From positions 62,001 to 126,000 of the forward strand of contig NZ_CBVI010000023.1 in the NCBI RefSeq assembly GCF_000513195.1: a stretch of 64,000 nt of DNA, in the 5' to 3' direction. The notes under the pieces were generated by a model, which did no database searches, was not told the origin of the DNA, and was given only the letters and a program-made list of their open reading frames with translations. Shown in pieces: positions 8,684-16,581 of the stretch. A program made the translations under genes and the position numbers. How positions within the stretch are numbered: the stretch's first letter is position 1; each line of letters begins with the position of its first letter. The DNA comes from Bacteroides timonensis (lineage in GTDB: Bacteria; Bacteroidota; Bacteroidia; Bacteroidales; Bacteroidaceae).

Positions 8684-9823
8684 ATGAAAAACAATTTTCT
8701 ACTTGCAGGAATTGCCGCACTGATGTTATCTGCGTGCAATAACAAGCCAGCTCAGGAGTTGACTTTGTCCGGTCTGAATCCGGTGAATTTCCAAACAGAA
8801 GTGAACAATGCCAAAACAGGTCTTTACACCTTGAAGAACAAGTCGGGCATGGAAGTGTGCATTACTAACTTCGGTGGCCGTATTGTTTCCATTATGGTTC
8901 CCGACAAAAACGGGAATATGCAGGACGTTGTTCTGGGTTTCGACAGCATTGCTGACTATGTAAACATCCCGAGCGACTTCGGCGCTTCTATCGGCCGTTA
9001 TGCAAACCGCATCAACCAGGGAAGAATTGTATTGGACGGAGAGACGATCCAATTACCGCAAAACAACTTCGGACACTGTTTGCATGGCGGTCCTAAAGGC
9101 TGGCAATACCAAGTATATGAAGCCAATCCGATTGATGAAACTACTCTGGAACTGACTCGTATCTCACCGGACGGTGACTCTAACTTTCCCGGCAACGTAA
9201 CTGCTAAAGTTCTTTTCAAACTGACAGATGACAACGCTATAGATATAAAGTATAGCGCTACTACAGATAAGAAAACAGTCATCAACATGACTAACCACTC
9301 TTACTTCAACTTATCCGGTAATCCTTCAAAAGCTGCAACAGATCATATCTTATATGTAAATGCAGACAATTACACTCCGGTAGACAGTACTTTCATGACC
9401 ACTGGAGAAATCGTAACAGTTAAAGATACTCCGATGGACTTTACTACTCCTAAAACAATAGGACAAGACATCACAAACTTCGACTTCGTTCAGTTGAAAA
9501 ACGGAAATGGCTATGACCACAACTGGGTACTGAATACGAATGGAGACATTGCTCAATTAGCAGCAAAACTGACTTCACCTGAAAGCGGCATCACTCTGGA
9601 AGTATATACCAACGAACCGGGTATACAAGTTTATACCGGTAACTTCCTGGACGGAACTGTAATAGGCAAAAAAGGCATTACTTATAATCAACGTGCTTCC
9701 GTATGCTTGGAAACACAACACTATCCCGACAGTCCTAATAAGCCGGAATGGCCTAGCGTGGTATTGGAGCCGGGACAAACTTACAACAGTGAATGTATTT
9801 TCAAATTCTCAGTAGAGAAATAA
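8684..9823 (+). CDS. galM: aldose 1-epimerase (mutarotase), lipoprotein
   Basis: 380 aa from the ATG at 8684. An in-frame GTG at 8627 lies inside the operator region and would precede the signal peptide, so it is rejected. A lipoprotein signal ends MLSACNNKP; with no acidic run after Cys it is probably periplasm-facing. Family residues are seen: NRINQGRIVLDGETIQLPQNN, HCLHGGPKGW, the catalytic His in MTNHSYFNLSG (about 205) and the catalytic Glu in CLETQHYPDSPNKP (about 345). It interconverts alpha and beta anomers. Placed ahead of the arabinose symporter, it should equilibrate L-arabinose released by GH51 and GH127. First gene of the AraR-linked operon. Confidence 0.93.
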   Translation: MKNNFLLAGIAALMLSACNNKPAQELTLSGLNPVNFQTEVNNAKTGLYTLKNKSGMEVCITNFGGRIVSIMVPDKNGNMQDVVLGFDSIADYVNIPSDFGASIGRYANRINQGRIVLDGETIQLPQNNFGHCLHGGPKGWQYQVYEANPIDETTLELTRISPDGDSNFPGNVTAKVLFKLTDDNAIDIKYSATTDKKTVINMTNHSYFNLSGNPSKAATDHILYVNADNYTPVDSTFMTTGEIVTVKDTPMDFTTPKTIGQDITNFDFVQLKNGNGYDHNWVLNTNGDIAQLAAKLTSPESGITLEVYTNEPGIQVYTGNFLDGTVIGKKGITYNQRASVCLETQHYPDSPNKPEWPSVVLEPGQTYNSECIFKFSVEK

Positions 9824-9848
9824 TAGTTAACTTTTAAATATTAGAATT

Positions 9849-11543
9849 GTGGAAGCATTAGATTGGATTGTAATTGGAGTCTTCGCTTTAGCTCTGATTG
9901 GTATTATTGTTTGGGTTGTCAAACAGAAACAAAATGACTCAGCGGATTATTTCCTGGGTGGACGTGACGCTACGTGGATTGCTATTGGTGCATCTATTTT
10001 TGCATCAAACATTGGTTCGGAACACTTGATCGGACTGGCTGGTGCCGGAGCATCCAGTGGTATGGCTATGGCACACTGGGAAATCCAGGGATGGATGATT
10101 CTTATTTTGGGATGGGTATTCGTACCGTTCTATTCAAGAAGTATGGTATATACGATGCCGGAATTTCTGGAACGTCGTTATAACCCGCAATCCCGTACTA
10201 TATTGTCTGTAATCTCCTTGATCAGTTATGTACTGACTAAGGTAGCGGTTACGGTATATGCCGGTGGTCTGGTATTCCAACAGGTATTCGGCATTGAAGA
10301 ACTATGGGGAATCGATTTCTTCTGGATTGCAGCTATCGGTCTGGTTTTGATCACTGCATTATATACAATCTTCGGTGGTATGAAGTCAGTACTTTATACT
10401 TCTGTATTGCAGACACCGATTTTATTGTTAGGTTCACTGATAATCCTTGTACTCGGTTTCAGAGAACTGGGTGGATGGGACGAAATGATGAGAATTTGTG
10501 GTGCGGTAACTGTTAATGATCAGGGCAACACCATGACGGAATTAATTCGCAGCAATAGTGACCCGAACTTCCCTTGGTTGGGAGCATTAATCGGATCAGC
10601 TATCATCGGTTTCTGGTACTGGTGTACTGACCAGTTCATCGTACAACGCGTTCTTTCAGGTAAGAACCAGAAAGAAGCACGCCGCGGTACTATCTTCGGA
10701 GCTTATCTGAAATTGTTACCTGTATTCTTGTTCTTGATTCCTGGTATGATTGCTTTTGCACTTCATCAGAAATACCTCGGTGCAGGCGGTGAAGGTTTCT
10801 TGCCGATGTTGGCTAATGGCAGCGCCAATGCCGATGCGGCTTTCCCGACACTGGTAGCCAAGTTATTGCCGGCTGGTGTGAAAGGTCTGGTGGTTTGCGG
10901 TATCCTTGCAGCTTTGATGAGTTCGTTGGCATCTTTGTTCAACTCATCTGCCATGCTGTTTACAATTGACTTCTACAAACGCTTCAAACCTAATACATCA
11001 GAAAAGAAGCTGGTAGGTATCGGTCAGGCGGCAACTGTTGTAATTGTGATTCTGGGTATTTTGTGGATACCTATCATGCGTAGCGTAGGCGATGTACTTT
11101 ATACTTATTTGCAAGACGTACAGTCTGTATTGGCACCGGGTATCGCCGCAGCCTTCCTGTTGGGTATCTGCTGGAAGCGTACTTCTGCACAAGGTGGTAT
11201 GTGGGGATTGATCGCCGGTATGGTAATCGGTCTGACACGTCTGGGAGCAAAAGTATATTACAGTAATGCAGGAGATGTAGCCGGTGGCACATTCAAATAT
11301 CTATTCTATGATATGAACTGGTTGTTCTTCTGCGGATGGATGTTCCTGTTCTGTATCATTGTAGTGATAGTAGTCAGTCTGGCTACAGAAGCACCATCTG
11401 AAGAAAAAATACGGGGATTGGTATTCGGTACCTCTACCCCGGCACAATTGGCGGAGACACGCGCCAGCTGGAATCATTGGGATATTATCCATACGGTTAT
11501 TATCCTGGGTATCACTGCCGCTTTCTATATCTATTTCTGGTAA
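9849..11543 (+). CDS. SSS-family sodium/sugar symporter (probable L-arabinose importer)
   Basis: 564 aa starting with GTG at 9849, 25 bases after galM. No ATG in frame would keep the first membrane helix (WIVIGVFALALIGIIVWVV). It is a 14-helix-type SGLT/SSS protein. SSS features include DYFLGGRDATWIAIGASIFASN near residue 35, the GLAGAGASSGMA turn, and GSAIIGFWYWCTDQFIVQRVLSGKN near 250. It should bring monosaccharide across the inner membrane with Na+. In the equivalent B. thetaiotaomicron locus this gene sits between galM and araR, as here, and is taken as the arabinose transporter. Substrate is inferred from context. Confidence 0.92.
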   Translation: MEALDWIVIGVFALALIGIIVWVVKQKQNDSADYFLGGRDATWIAIGASIFASNIGSEHLIGLAGAGASSGMAMAHWEIQGWMILILGWVFVPFYSRSMVYTMPEFLERRYNPQSRTILSVISLISYVLTKVAVTVYAGGLVFQQVFGIEELWGIDFFWIAAIGLVLITALYTIFGGMKSVLYTSVLQTPILLLGSLIILVLGFRELGGWDEMMRICGAVTVNDQGNTMTELIRSNSDPNFPWLGALIGSAIIGFWYWCTDQFIVQRVLSGKNQKEARRGTIFGAYLKLLPVFLFLIPGMIAFALHQKYLGAGGEGFLPMLANGSANADAAFPTLVAKLLPAGVKGLVVCGILAALMSSLASLFNSSAMLFTIDFYKRFKPNTSEKKLVGIGQAATVVIVILGILWIPIMRSVGDVLYTYLQDVQSVLAPGIAAAFLLGICWKRTSAQGGMWGLIAGMVIGLTRLGAKVYYSNAGDVAGGTFKYLFYDMNWLFFCGWMFLFCIIVVIVVSLATEAPSEEKIRGLVFGTSTPAQLAETRASWNHWDIIHTVIILGITAAFYIYFW

Positions 11544-11550
11544 AATAGCG

Positions 11551-11628
11551 ACGAGCTACAAGCTACAGGCGACGAGTGCCATCCGGCATGATAGCGTAGC
11601 CACTTGTAGCTTGTAGCCTGTAGCTCGT
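11551..11628. repeat. long imperfect intergenic hairpin between symporter and araR
   Basis: The left arm at 11551-11570 (ACGAGCTACAAGCTACAGGC) pairs with about 11606-11628, most of 20 positions matching. The CTACA motif repeats within each arm, so register-shifted pairings are possible. No U-tract follows, so it is probably not a full terminator. It resembles the hairpin at 6392-6441 in its GTARCTCGTAA arm. Confidence 0.7.
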
Positions 11629-11640
11629 AACTAAACATAT

Positions 11641-12321
11641 ATGATGAATAACTATTATAGTTCAAATCCGACCTTTTACGTTGGTATCGACTGCATCATC
11701 TTCGGTTTCAACGAAGGAGAACTGAGCCTGTTATTGCTGAAACGAAATTTTCAGCCGGCAATGGGTGAATGGTCTCTGATGGGTGGATTCGTGCAACAAG
11801 GTGAAAGTGTGGATAATGCTGCCAAACGTGTACTGGCGGAACTCACCGGTTTGGAAAATGTATATATGGAGCAAGTAGGGTCGTTCGGCGAAGTGGAACG
11901 TGATCCGGGAGAACGGGTTATCTCTGTTGCTTACTATGCATTGATCAACATCAACGAGTACGACCGCGAACTGGTGCACCAGCATAATGCCTACTGGGTA
12001 AACATCAATGAATTACCGCCTTTGATCTTCGACCATCCGCAAATGGTGAAACAAGCACGGGAATTGATGCAACAGAAAGCATCCACAGAGCCTATCGGCT
12101 TCAACCTGTTACCGAAGTTATTCACGCTGTCTCAACTGCAAAGCCTCTACGAAGCTATTTACGGTGAACAGATAGACAAGCGTAACTTCCGTAAACGGAT
12201 AGCCGAAATGGACTACATTGAAAAAACAGATAAGATTGATAAAACAGGTTCCAAACGCGGAGCTGCCTTATACAAATTCAATGAAAAGGCATACCGCAAG
12301 GCACCGAATTTTAAACTGTGA
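11641..12321 (+). CDS. araR: AraR, NUDIX-domain arabinose-responsive transcriptional repressor
   Basis: 226 aa. The N-terminal NUDIX-like domain (about 10-145) keeps the spacing of the NUDIX box at 49-71 (G49, E55, R63, E67, G70). The Glu after Arg and the second Glu of the EE pair are replaced (V64, L68), as expected for a sensor without hydrolase activity. A winged-helix C terminus (about 150-226) includes NFRKRIAEMDYIEKT and SKRGAALYKFNEKAY. The B. thetaiotaomicron counterpart (BT0354, NrtR family) is a proven repressor of arabinose genes, released by L-arabinose. It lies between symporter and araD, the order expected, and probably acts at the palindromes at 8602-8642. Confidence 0.93.
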   Translation: MMNNYYSSNPTFYVGIDCIIFGFNEGELSLLLLKRNFQPAMGEWSLMGGFVQQGESVDNAAKRVLAELTGLENVYMEQVGSFGEVERDPGERVISVAYYALININEYDRELVHQHNAYWVNINELPPLIFDHPQMVKQARELMQQKASTEPIGFNLLPKLFTLSQLQSLYEAIYGEQIDKRNFRKRIAEMDYIEKTDKIDKTGSKRGAALYKFNEKAYRKAPNFKL

Positions 12322-12330
12322 TAGAGTGAT

Positions 12331-12371
12331 AATGTGATAGAGCGATATCGCCTTTATCGCCCTATCACATT
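12331..12371. repeat. intergenic hairpin between araR and araD
   Basis: Arms 12331-12347 (AATGTGATAGAGCGATA) and 12355-12371 pair over 17 bases with one mismatch and a 7-base loop. No U-run follows. It could be a processing or stability element that sets araR and araD levels apart within one transcript; that role is inferred. Confidence 0.75.
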
Positions 12372-12400
12372 AACACCTTATCGCATTAACAAATGAAATT

Positions 12401-13084
12401 ATGCTGGAAGAACTGAAAGAAAAGGTATTCCATGCCAACCTTGAACTGGTGAAGCATGGACTGGTTATCTTCACCTGGGGAAATGTATCGGCTATCGACC
12501 GTGAAACGGGGCTGGTAGTCATCAAACCCAGTGGTGTAAGTTATGACGATATGAAGGCGGAAGACATGGTGGTGGTGGACCTCGACGGCAAGGTAGTGGA
12601 AGGACGATTGAAACCGTCTTCAGACACTCCGACCCACGTGGTACTCTACAAGGCTTTCCCTGAAATCGGCGGTGTGGTACACACCCACTCTACTTACGCT
12701 ACTGCCTGGGCACAAGCTGGATGTGACATTCCGAATATTGGAACGACACACGCAGATTACTTCCACGATGCCATACCTTGCACGGCAGATATGACAAAGG
12801 AAGAAGTGGAAGGAGCGTATGAAATGGAAACCGGAAATGTAATCGTGAAGCGCTTTGAAGGGCTGAACCCTGTACACACGCCGGGAGTACTGGTAAAGAA
12901 TCACGGCCCTTTCTCTTGGGGCAAAGACGCGCACGATGCTGTACACAATGCAGTGGTAATGGAACAAGTGGCTAAGATGGCAAGCATTGCTTATGCTGTC
13001 AATCCGAAACTGACCATGAATCCGCTGTTGGTAGAAAAGCATTTCAACCGCAAGCATGGACCTAACGCTTATTATGGACAGTAA
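12401..13084 (+). CDS. araD: L-ribulose-5-phosphate 4-epimerase
   Basis: 227 aa, class II aldolase/adducin fold. It converts L-ribulose-5-phosphate to D-xylulose-5-phosphate, the last step of the arabinose pathway. Family sequence is clear: [27 protein letters not shown] (about 26-52), [25 protein letters not shown], with the zinc-site [14 protein letters not shown] (about 90-104) and the distal His of [17 protein letters not shown] (about 168-185). Length is normal for AraD. It follows araR after a hairpin gap and precedes araA in the same direction. Confidence 0.96.
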   Translation: MLEELKEKVFHANLELVKHGLVIFTWGNVSAIDRETGLVVIKPSGVSYDDMKAEDMVVVDLDGKVVEGRLKPSSDTPTHVVLYKAFPEIGGVVHTHSTYATAWAQAGCDIPNIGTTHADYFHDAIPCTADMTKEEVEGAYEMETGNVIVKRFEGLNPVHTPGVLVKNHGPFSWGKDAHDAVHNAVVMEQVAKMASIAYAVNPKLTMNPLLVEKHFNRKHGPNAYYGQ

Positions 13085-13125
13085 TTTAATAAATGAAAGA
13101 ATTAATAATTAAAGAATTAAACATT

Positions 13126-14634
13126 ATGAACGCATTTGATCAATATGAAGTATGGTTCGTAACAGGAGCACAACTCTTGTACGGAGGTGACGCAGTAATC
13201 TCAGTAGATGCACACTCAAACGAAATGGTAGCCGGATTGAACGCCAGCGGCAAATTGCCGGTAAAGGTGGTTTATAAAGGTACGGTAAACTCTTCTAAAG
13301 AAGTAACTGAAGCTTTCAAAGCTGCTAACAATGATGAGAAATGTATCGGTGTTATCACCTGGATGCATACTTTCTCTCCTGCCAAGATGTGGATTCACGG
13401 TTTGCAGGAATTGAAGAAGCCGTTGCTGCATTTCCATACTCAGTTCAATAAAGAAATTCCTTGGGATACCATGGATATGGACTTCATGAACTTGAACCAG
13501 TCTGCTCACGGTGACCGTGAATTCGGCCACATAGTAACCCGTATGCGTAAAAACCGTAAGGTAGTGGTAGGTCACTGGCAAGATGAAAAAGCACAGGGCC
13601 AGATTGCAACATGGATGCGTGTTTGCGCCGGATGGGCTGATGCACAAGATATGCTGATTATCCGTTTCGGTGACCAGATGAACAACGTTGCTGTTACTGA
13701 TGGTGACAAGGTATCCGCTGAACAAGTTTTGGGTTACCACGTAGACTACTGTCCGGTAAACGACCTGATGAAGTACTACAATGCAGTGGAAGACAAAGAT
13801 GTACAGGCAATGGTAGATACTTACTTCAAAGAATACGACCATGCTCCTGAACTGGAAAAAGCCGGAACAGAAGCTTATACCAAAGTATGGAACTCTGCAA
13901 AAGCAGAAATCGCTCTCCGTCGTATCCTGAAAGACACAGGTGCCAAAGCATTTACCACCAACTTCAACGACCTCGGTGACTTTGACCAGATTCCGGGACT
14001 GGCTTCTCAACGTCTGATGGAAGAAGGTTATGGTTTCGGTGCGGAAGGTGACTGGAAAACTGCCGCTTTGTACCGTACCACATGGTTCATGAGTCAGGGT
14101 ATGCCGAAAGGTTGTTCTTTCCTGGAAGACTACACTTTGCATTTCGACGGTGAAAAGAGCGCTATCCTCCAGGCACACATGCTGGAAGTTTGTCCGCTGA
14201 TTGCCGAGGCAAAACCGAAACTGGAAGTACACCGTCTTGCCATTGGTATCGATAGCGAAACTGCACGCCTTGTATTCACCAGCAAACAAGGTGAAGGCGT
14301 AGCCGCTACTATCGTTGACCTGGGTAACCGTTTCCGCCTCATCGTGAACAAGGTAGAATGTATCAAGAGCAAACCGCTGCCCAAACTTCCCGTTGCCAGC
14401 GCATTGTGGATTCCGATGCCGAACCTCGAAGTAGGTGCCGCTGCATGGATTCTGGCAGGTGGTACTCACCACACCAGCTTCTCTTATGATCTGACTGTAG
14501 AATACTGGGAAGATTATGCAGAAATGGCAGGTATCGAAATGGTAGTCATCGATGAAAATACAACTATCAGCGAGTTCAAGAAAGAACTGCGCATGAATGA
14601 AGTATATTACATGTTGAACAAAGCGCTTTGTTGA
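13126..14634 (+). CDS. araA: L-arabinose isomerase
   Basis: 502 aa from the ATG at 13126 (MNAFDQYEVWFVTGAQ). An upstream in-frame ATG at 13093 would add 11 residues of low-complexity ELIIKELNI sequence that AraA proteins lack. It isomerises L-arabinose to L-ribulose. Conserved blocks include WFVTGAQLLYGGDAV at the N terminus, ITWMHTFSPAKMWIHGLQ, LHFHTQFNKEIPWDTMDMDF, LIIRFGDQMNNVAVTDGDK, GFGAEGDWKTAALYR (Glu of the metal site) and the metal-site His pair in AGGTHHTSFSYDL. Its stop lies two bases before the araB ATG, so the two are translationally close. Confidence 0.96.
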   Translation: MNAFDQYEVWFVTGAQLLYGGDAVISVDAHSNEMVAGLNASGKLPVKVVYKGTVNSSKEVTEAFKAANNDEKCIGVITWMHTFSPAKMWIHGLQELKKPLLHFHTQFNKEIPWDTMDMDFMNLNQSAHGDREFGHIVTRMRKNRKVVVGHWQDEKAQGQIATWMRVCAGWADAQDMLIIRFGDQMNNVAVTDGDKVSAEQVLGYHVDYCPVNDLMKYYNAVEDKDVQAMVDTYFKEYDHAPELEKAGTEAYTKVWNSAKAEIALRRILKDTGAKAFTTNFNDLGDFDQIPGLASQRLMEEGYGFGAEGDWKTAALYRTTWFMSQGMPKGCSFLEDYTLHFDGEKSAILQAHMLEVCPLIAEAKPKLEVHRLAIGIDSETARLVFTSKQGEGVAATIVDLGNRFRLIVNKVECIKSKPLPKLPVASALWIPMPNLEVGAAAWILAGGTHHTSFSYDLTVEYWEDYAEMAGIEMVVIDENTTISEFKKELRMNEVYYMLNKALC

Positions 14635-14636
14635 TT

Positions 14637-16235
14637 ATGAAACTAGACGCAAAATCAACCATCGAAGCAGGCAAGGCCATTCTTGGCATAGAATTCGGTT
14701 CCACTCGAATCAAGGCTGTTTTGATTGACCAGGAAAACAAGCCCATCGCTCAAGGAAGTCACACCTGGGAGAACCAGTTGGTTGACGGACTTTGGACATA
14801 TAGCGTTGAGGCCATCTGGTATGGACTGCAAGATTGTTACGCCGACCTTCGCTCAAACGTGAAGAGCCTGTATGACATAGAAATAGAAGCTCTGGCGGCA
14901 ATTGGCGTCAGCGCCATGATGCATGGTTATATGGCATTCAATGATAAAGAAGAGATTCTCGTGCCCTTCCGTACTTGGAGAAACACCAATACAGGTCAGG
15001 CTGCGGCTGCTTTATCAGAACTGTTCGTTTATAATATTCCTCTGCGTTGGAGCATTTCTCACTTGTATCAGGCCATTCTGGACAACGAAGAACACGTGAA
15101 AGATATCAATTATCTGACAACGCTCGCAGGTTTTATCCATTGGCAGATGACCGGTAAAAAGGTATTAGGCATAGGCGATGCATCAGGTATGCTCCCTATA
15201 GACCCGGTTACCAAGAACTATTCCGCTGAAATGGTGGCCAAGTTCGACGAGTTAATCGCTCCGAAGGGATACGACTGGAAATTGCTGGATATTCTTCCCA
15301 AGGCATTGCCGGCTGGTGAAAATGCAGGTTTCCTGACACCGGAAGGTGCTAAGATGCTCGACGTATCCGGCCATTTGAAAGCTGGAATACCGGTTTGCCC
15401 GCCCGAAGGAGATGCAGGTACCGGTATGGTTGCAACCAATGCCGTTAAGCAGCGTACTGGAAACGTATCTGCAGGTACATCTTCATTCTCCATGATTGTA
15501 TTGGAGAAAGATCTGTCAAAGCCCTACGAAATGATCGATATGGTTACTACTCCCGATGGAAGTCCCGTAGCCATGGTACACTGCAACAACTGTACATCTG
15601 ATCTCAACGCATGGATCAACCTGTTCAAAGAATACCAGGAACTGCTGGGTATACCTGTAGATATGAACGAAGTATATGGAAAACTCTACAACCATGCTCT
15701 GACAGGCAATGCGGATTGTGGCGGCCTCATTTCATTCAATTACATCTCAGGCGAACCTGTAACAGGATTTGCAGATGGAAGACCGATGTTTGTACGTTCG
15801 GCCAATGACAAATTCAGCCTTGCGAACTTCATGCGGACGCACTTGTATGCTTCTGTCGGTGTCCTCAAGATTGGTAATGACATTCTTTTCAAAGAAGAAA
15901 AGGTGAAAGTTGACAGAATCACAGGACACGGAGGTTTATTCAAGACTAAGAATGTGGGCCAGAGAGTACTTGCAGCAGCACTGAATTCACCGATTTCCGT
16001 AATGGAAACGGCCGGTGAAGGTGGCGCCTGGGGTATTGCGCTGCTGGCTTCATTCCTTGTGAACAACGAGAAGAAGCAACCTCTCGACGCTTTCCTGGAT
16101 GAGCAGGTGTTTGGTGGGGATGCAGGTGTTGAGATAGCGCCTACAGCTGAAGATGTGGCAGGCTTTAACGCATACATCGAAAACTACAAGGCAGCACTGC
16201 CCATCGAAGAAGCGGCGGTGAAGTTTAAGAAGTAA
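14637..16235 (+). CDS. araB: L-ribulokinase (FGGY family)
   Basis: 532 aa from the ATG at 14637, two bases after the araA stop. An in-frame TTG at 14628 is less likely. It phosphorylates L-ribulose to L-ribulose-5-phosphate. FGGY-kinase features include ILGIEFGSTRIKAVLID near the N terminus (phosphate-1 motif), GVSAMMHGYMAFN, PFRTWRNTNTGQAA, CPPEGDAGTGMVATNAV, VSAGTSSFSMIV, and an ITGHGGLFKTKNVGQRVLAAAL adenosine-site block. Substrate assignment rests on placement with araD and araA. A structured repeat region separates it from the GH127 gene. Confidence 0.93.
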   Translation: MKLDAKSTIEAGKAILGIEFGSTRIKAVLIDQENKPIAQGSHTWENQLVDGLWTYSVEAIWYGLQDCYADLRSNVKSLYDIEIEALAAIGVSAMMHGYMAFNDKEEILVPFRTWRNTNTGQAAAALSELFVYNIPLRWSISHLYQAILDNEEHVKDINYLTTLAGFIHWQMTGKKVLGIGDASGMLPIDPVTKNYSAEMVAKFDELIAPKGYDWKLLDILPKALPAGENAGFLTPEGAKMLDVSGHLKAGIPVCPPEGDAGTGMVATNAVKQRTGNVSAGTSSFSMIVLEKDLSKPYEMIDMVTTPDGSPVAMVHCNNCTSDLNAWINLFKEYQELLGIPVDMNEVYGKLYNHALTGNADCGGLISFNYISGEPVTGFADGRPMFVRSANDKFSLANFMRTHLYASVGVLKIGNDILFKEEKVKVDRITGHGGLFKTKNVGQRVLAAALNSPISVMETAGEGGAWGIALLASFLVNNEKKQPLDAFLDEQVFGGDAGVEIAPTAEDVAGFNAYIENYKAALPIEEAAVKFKK

Positions 16236-16260
16236 GCAGGTCACTGATATATTGAAAACA

Positions 16261-16343
16261 TCTGTCATGCTGAGCGAAGCCGGAGCATCTCATCTCACCG
16301 GGTGCAAAGAGAAGAGAGCCCGCGGCAAGCTCAGGATGACAGA
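16261..16343. repeat. 83-bp inverted-repeat element
   Basis: Terminal arms TCTGTCATGCTGAGC (16261-16275) and GCTCAGGATGACAGA (16329-16343) pair over 15 bases with one mismatch; the interior is GC-richer. Similar CTGTCATGCTGAGC palindromes occur dispersed in many bacterial genomes, from general knowledge. No coding capacity is supported. It sits directly before the 23-bp array, so the 346-base gap between araB and GH127 is almost entirely repeat. Confidence 0.7.
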
Positions 16344-16351
16344 TACTTTAT

Positions 16352-16549
16352 GTACCGCTCGGTACGTACACCCCGTACCGCTCAGTACGTACACCCCGTA
16401 CCACTCGGTACGTACACCCCGTACCACTCGGTACGCACACCCCGTACCGCTCAGTACGCACACCCCGTACCACTCGGTACGCACACCCCGTACCACTCGG
16501 TACGCACACCCCGTACCACTCGGTACGCACACCCCGTACAGCAGAGTAC
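16352..16549. repeat. 23-bp minisatellite, eight copies, between araB and GH127
   Basis: Eight head-to-tail 23-base units start at 16352, 16375, 16398, 16421, 16444, 16467, 16490 and 16513, plus a degenerate partial to 16549. The consensus unit is GTACCACTCGGTAC followed by GCACACCCC. Copies differ only at three positions (A/G, G/A, T/C); copies 1-3 have T and copies 4-8 have C at the third, as in growth by slippage. GTACC/GGTAC pairs within a unit and GGTACG/CGTACC pairs between units, so alternative hairpin ladders can form. Both strands are open in several frames because of the repeat, but no gene is supported. Confidence 0.92.
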
Positions 16550-16581
16550 TAATAATTCCAAACCCAAATCCCTGATACAAT

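Noticed and set aside
13216..14472. 418-aa open frame antisense to araA
   Set aside because: araA is certain by homology; the antisense frame has no start context, no known motif and matches the codon-shadow pattern.
16352..16549. CRISPR-like array
   Set aside because: Units are directly adjacent with no unique spacers and no cas genes are near; it is a simple tandem repeat.
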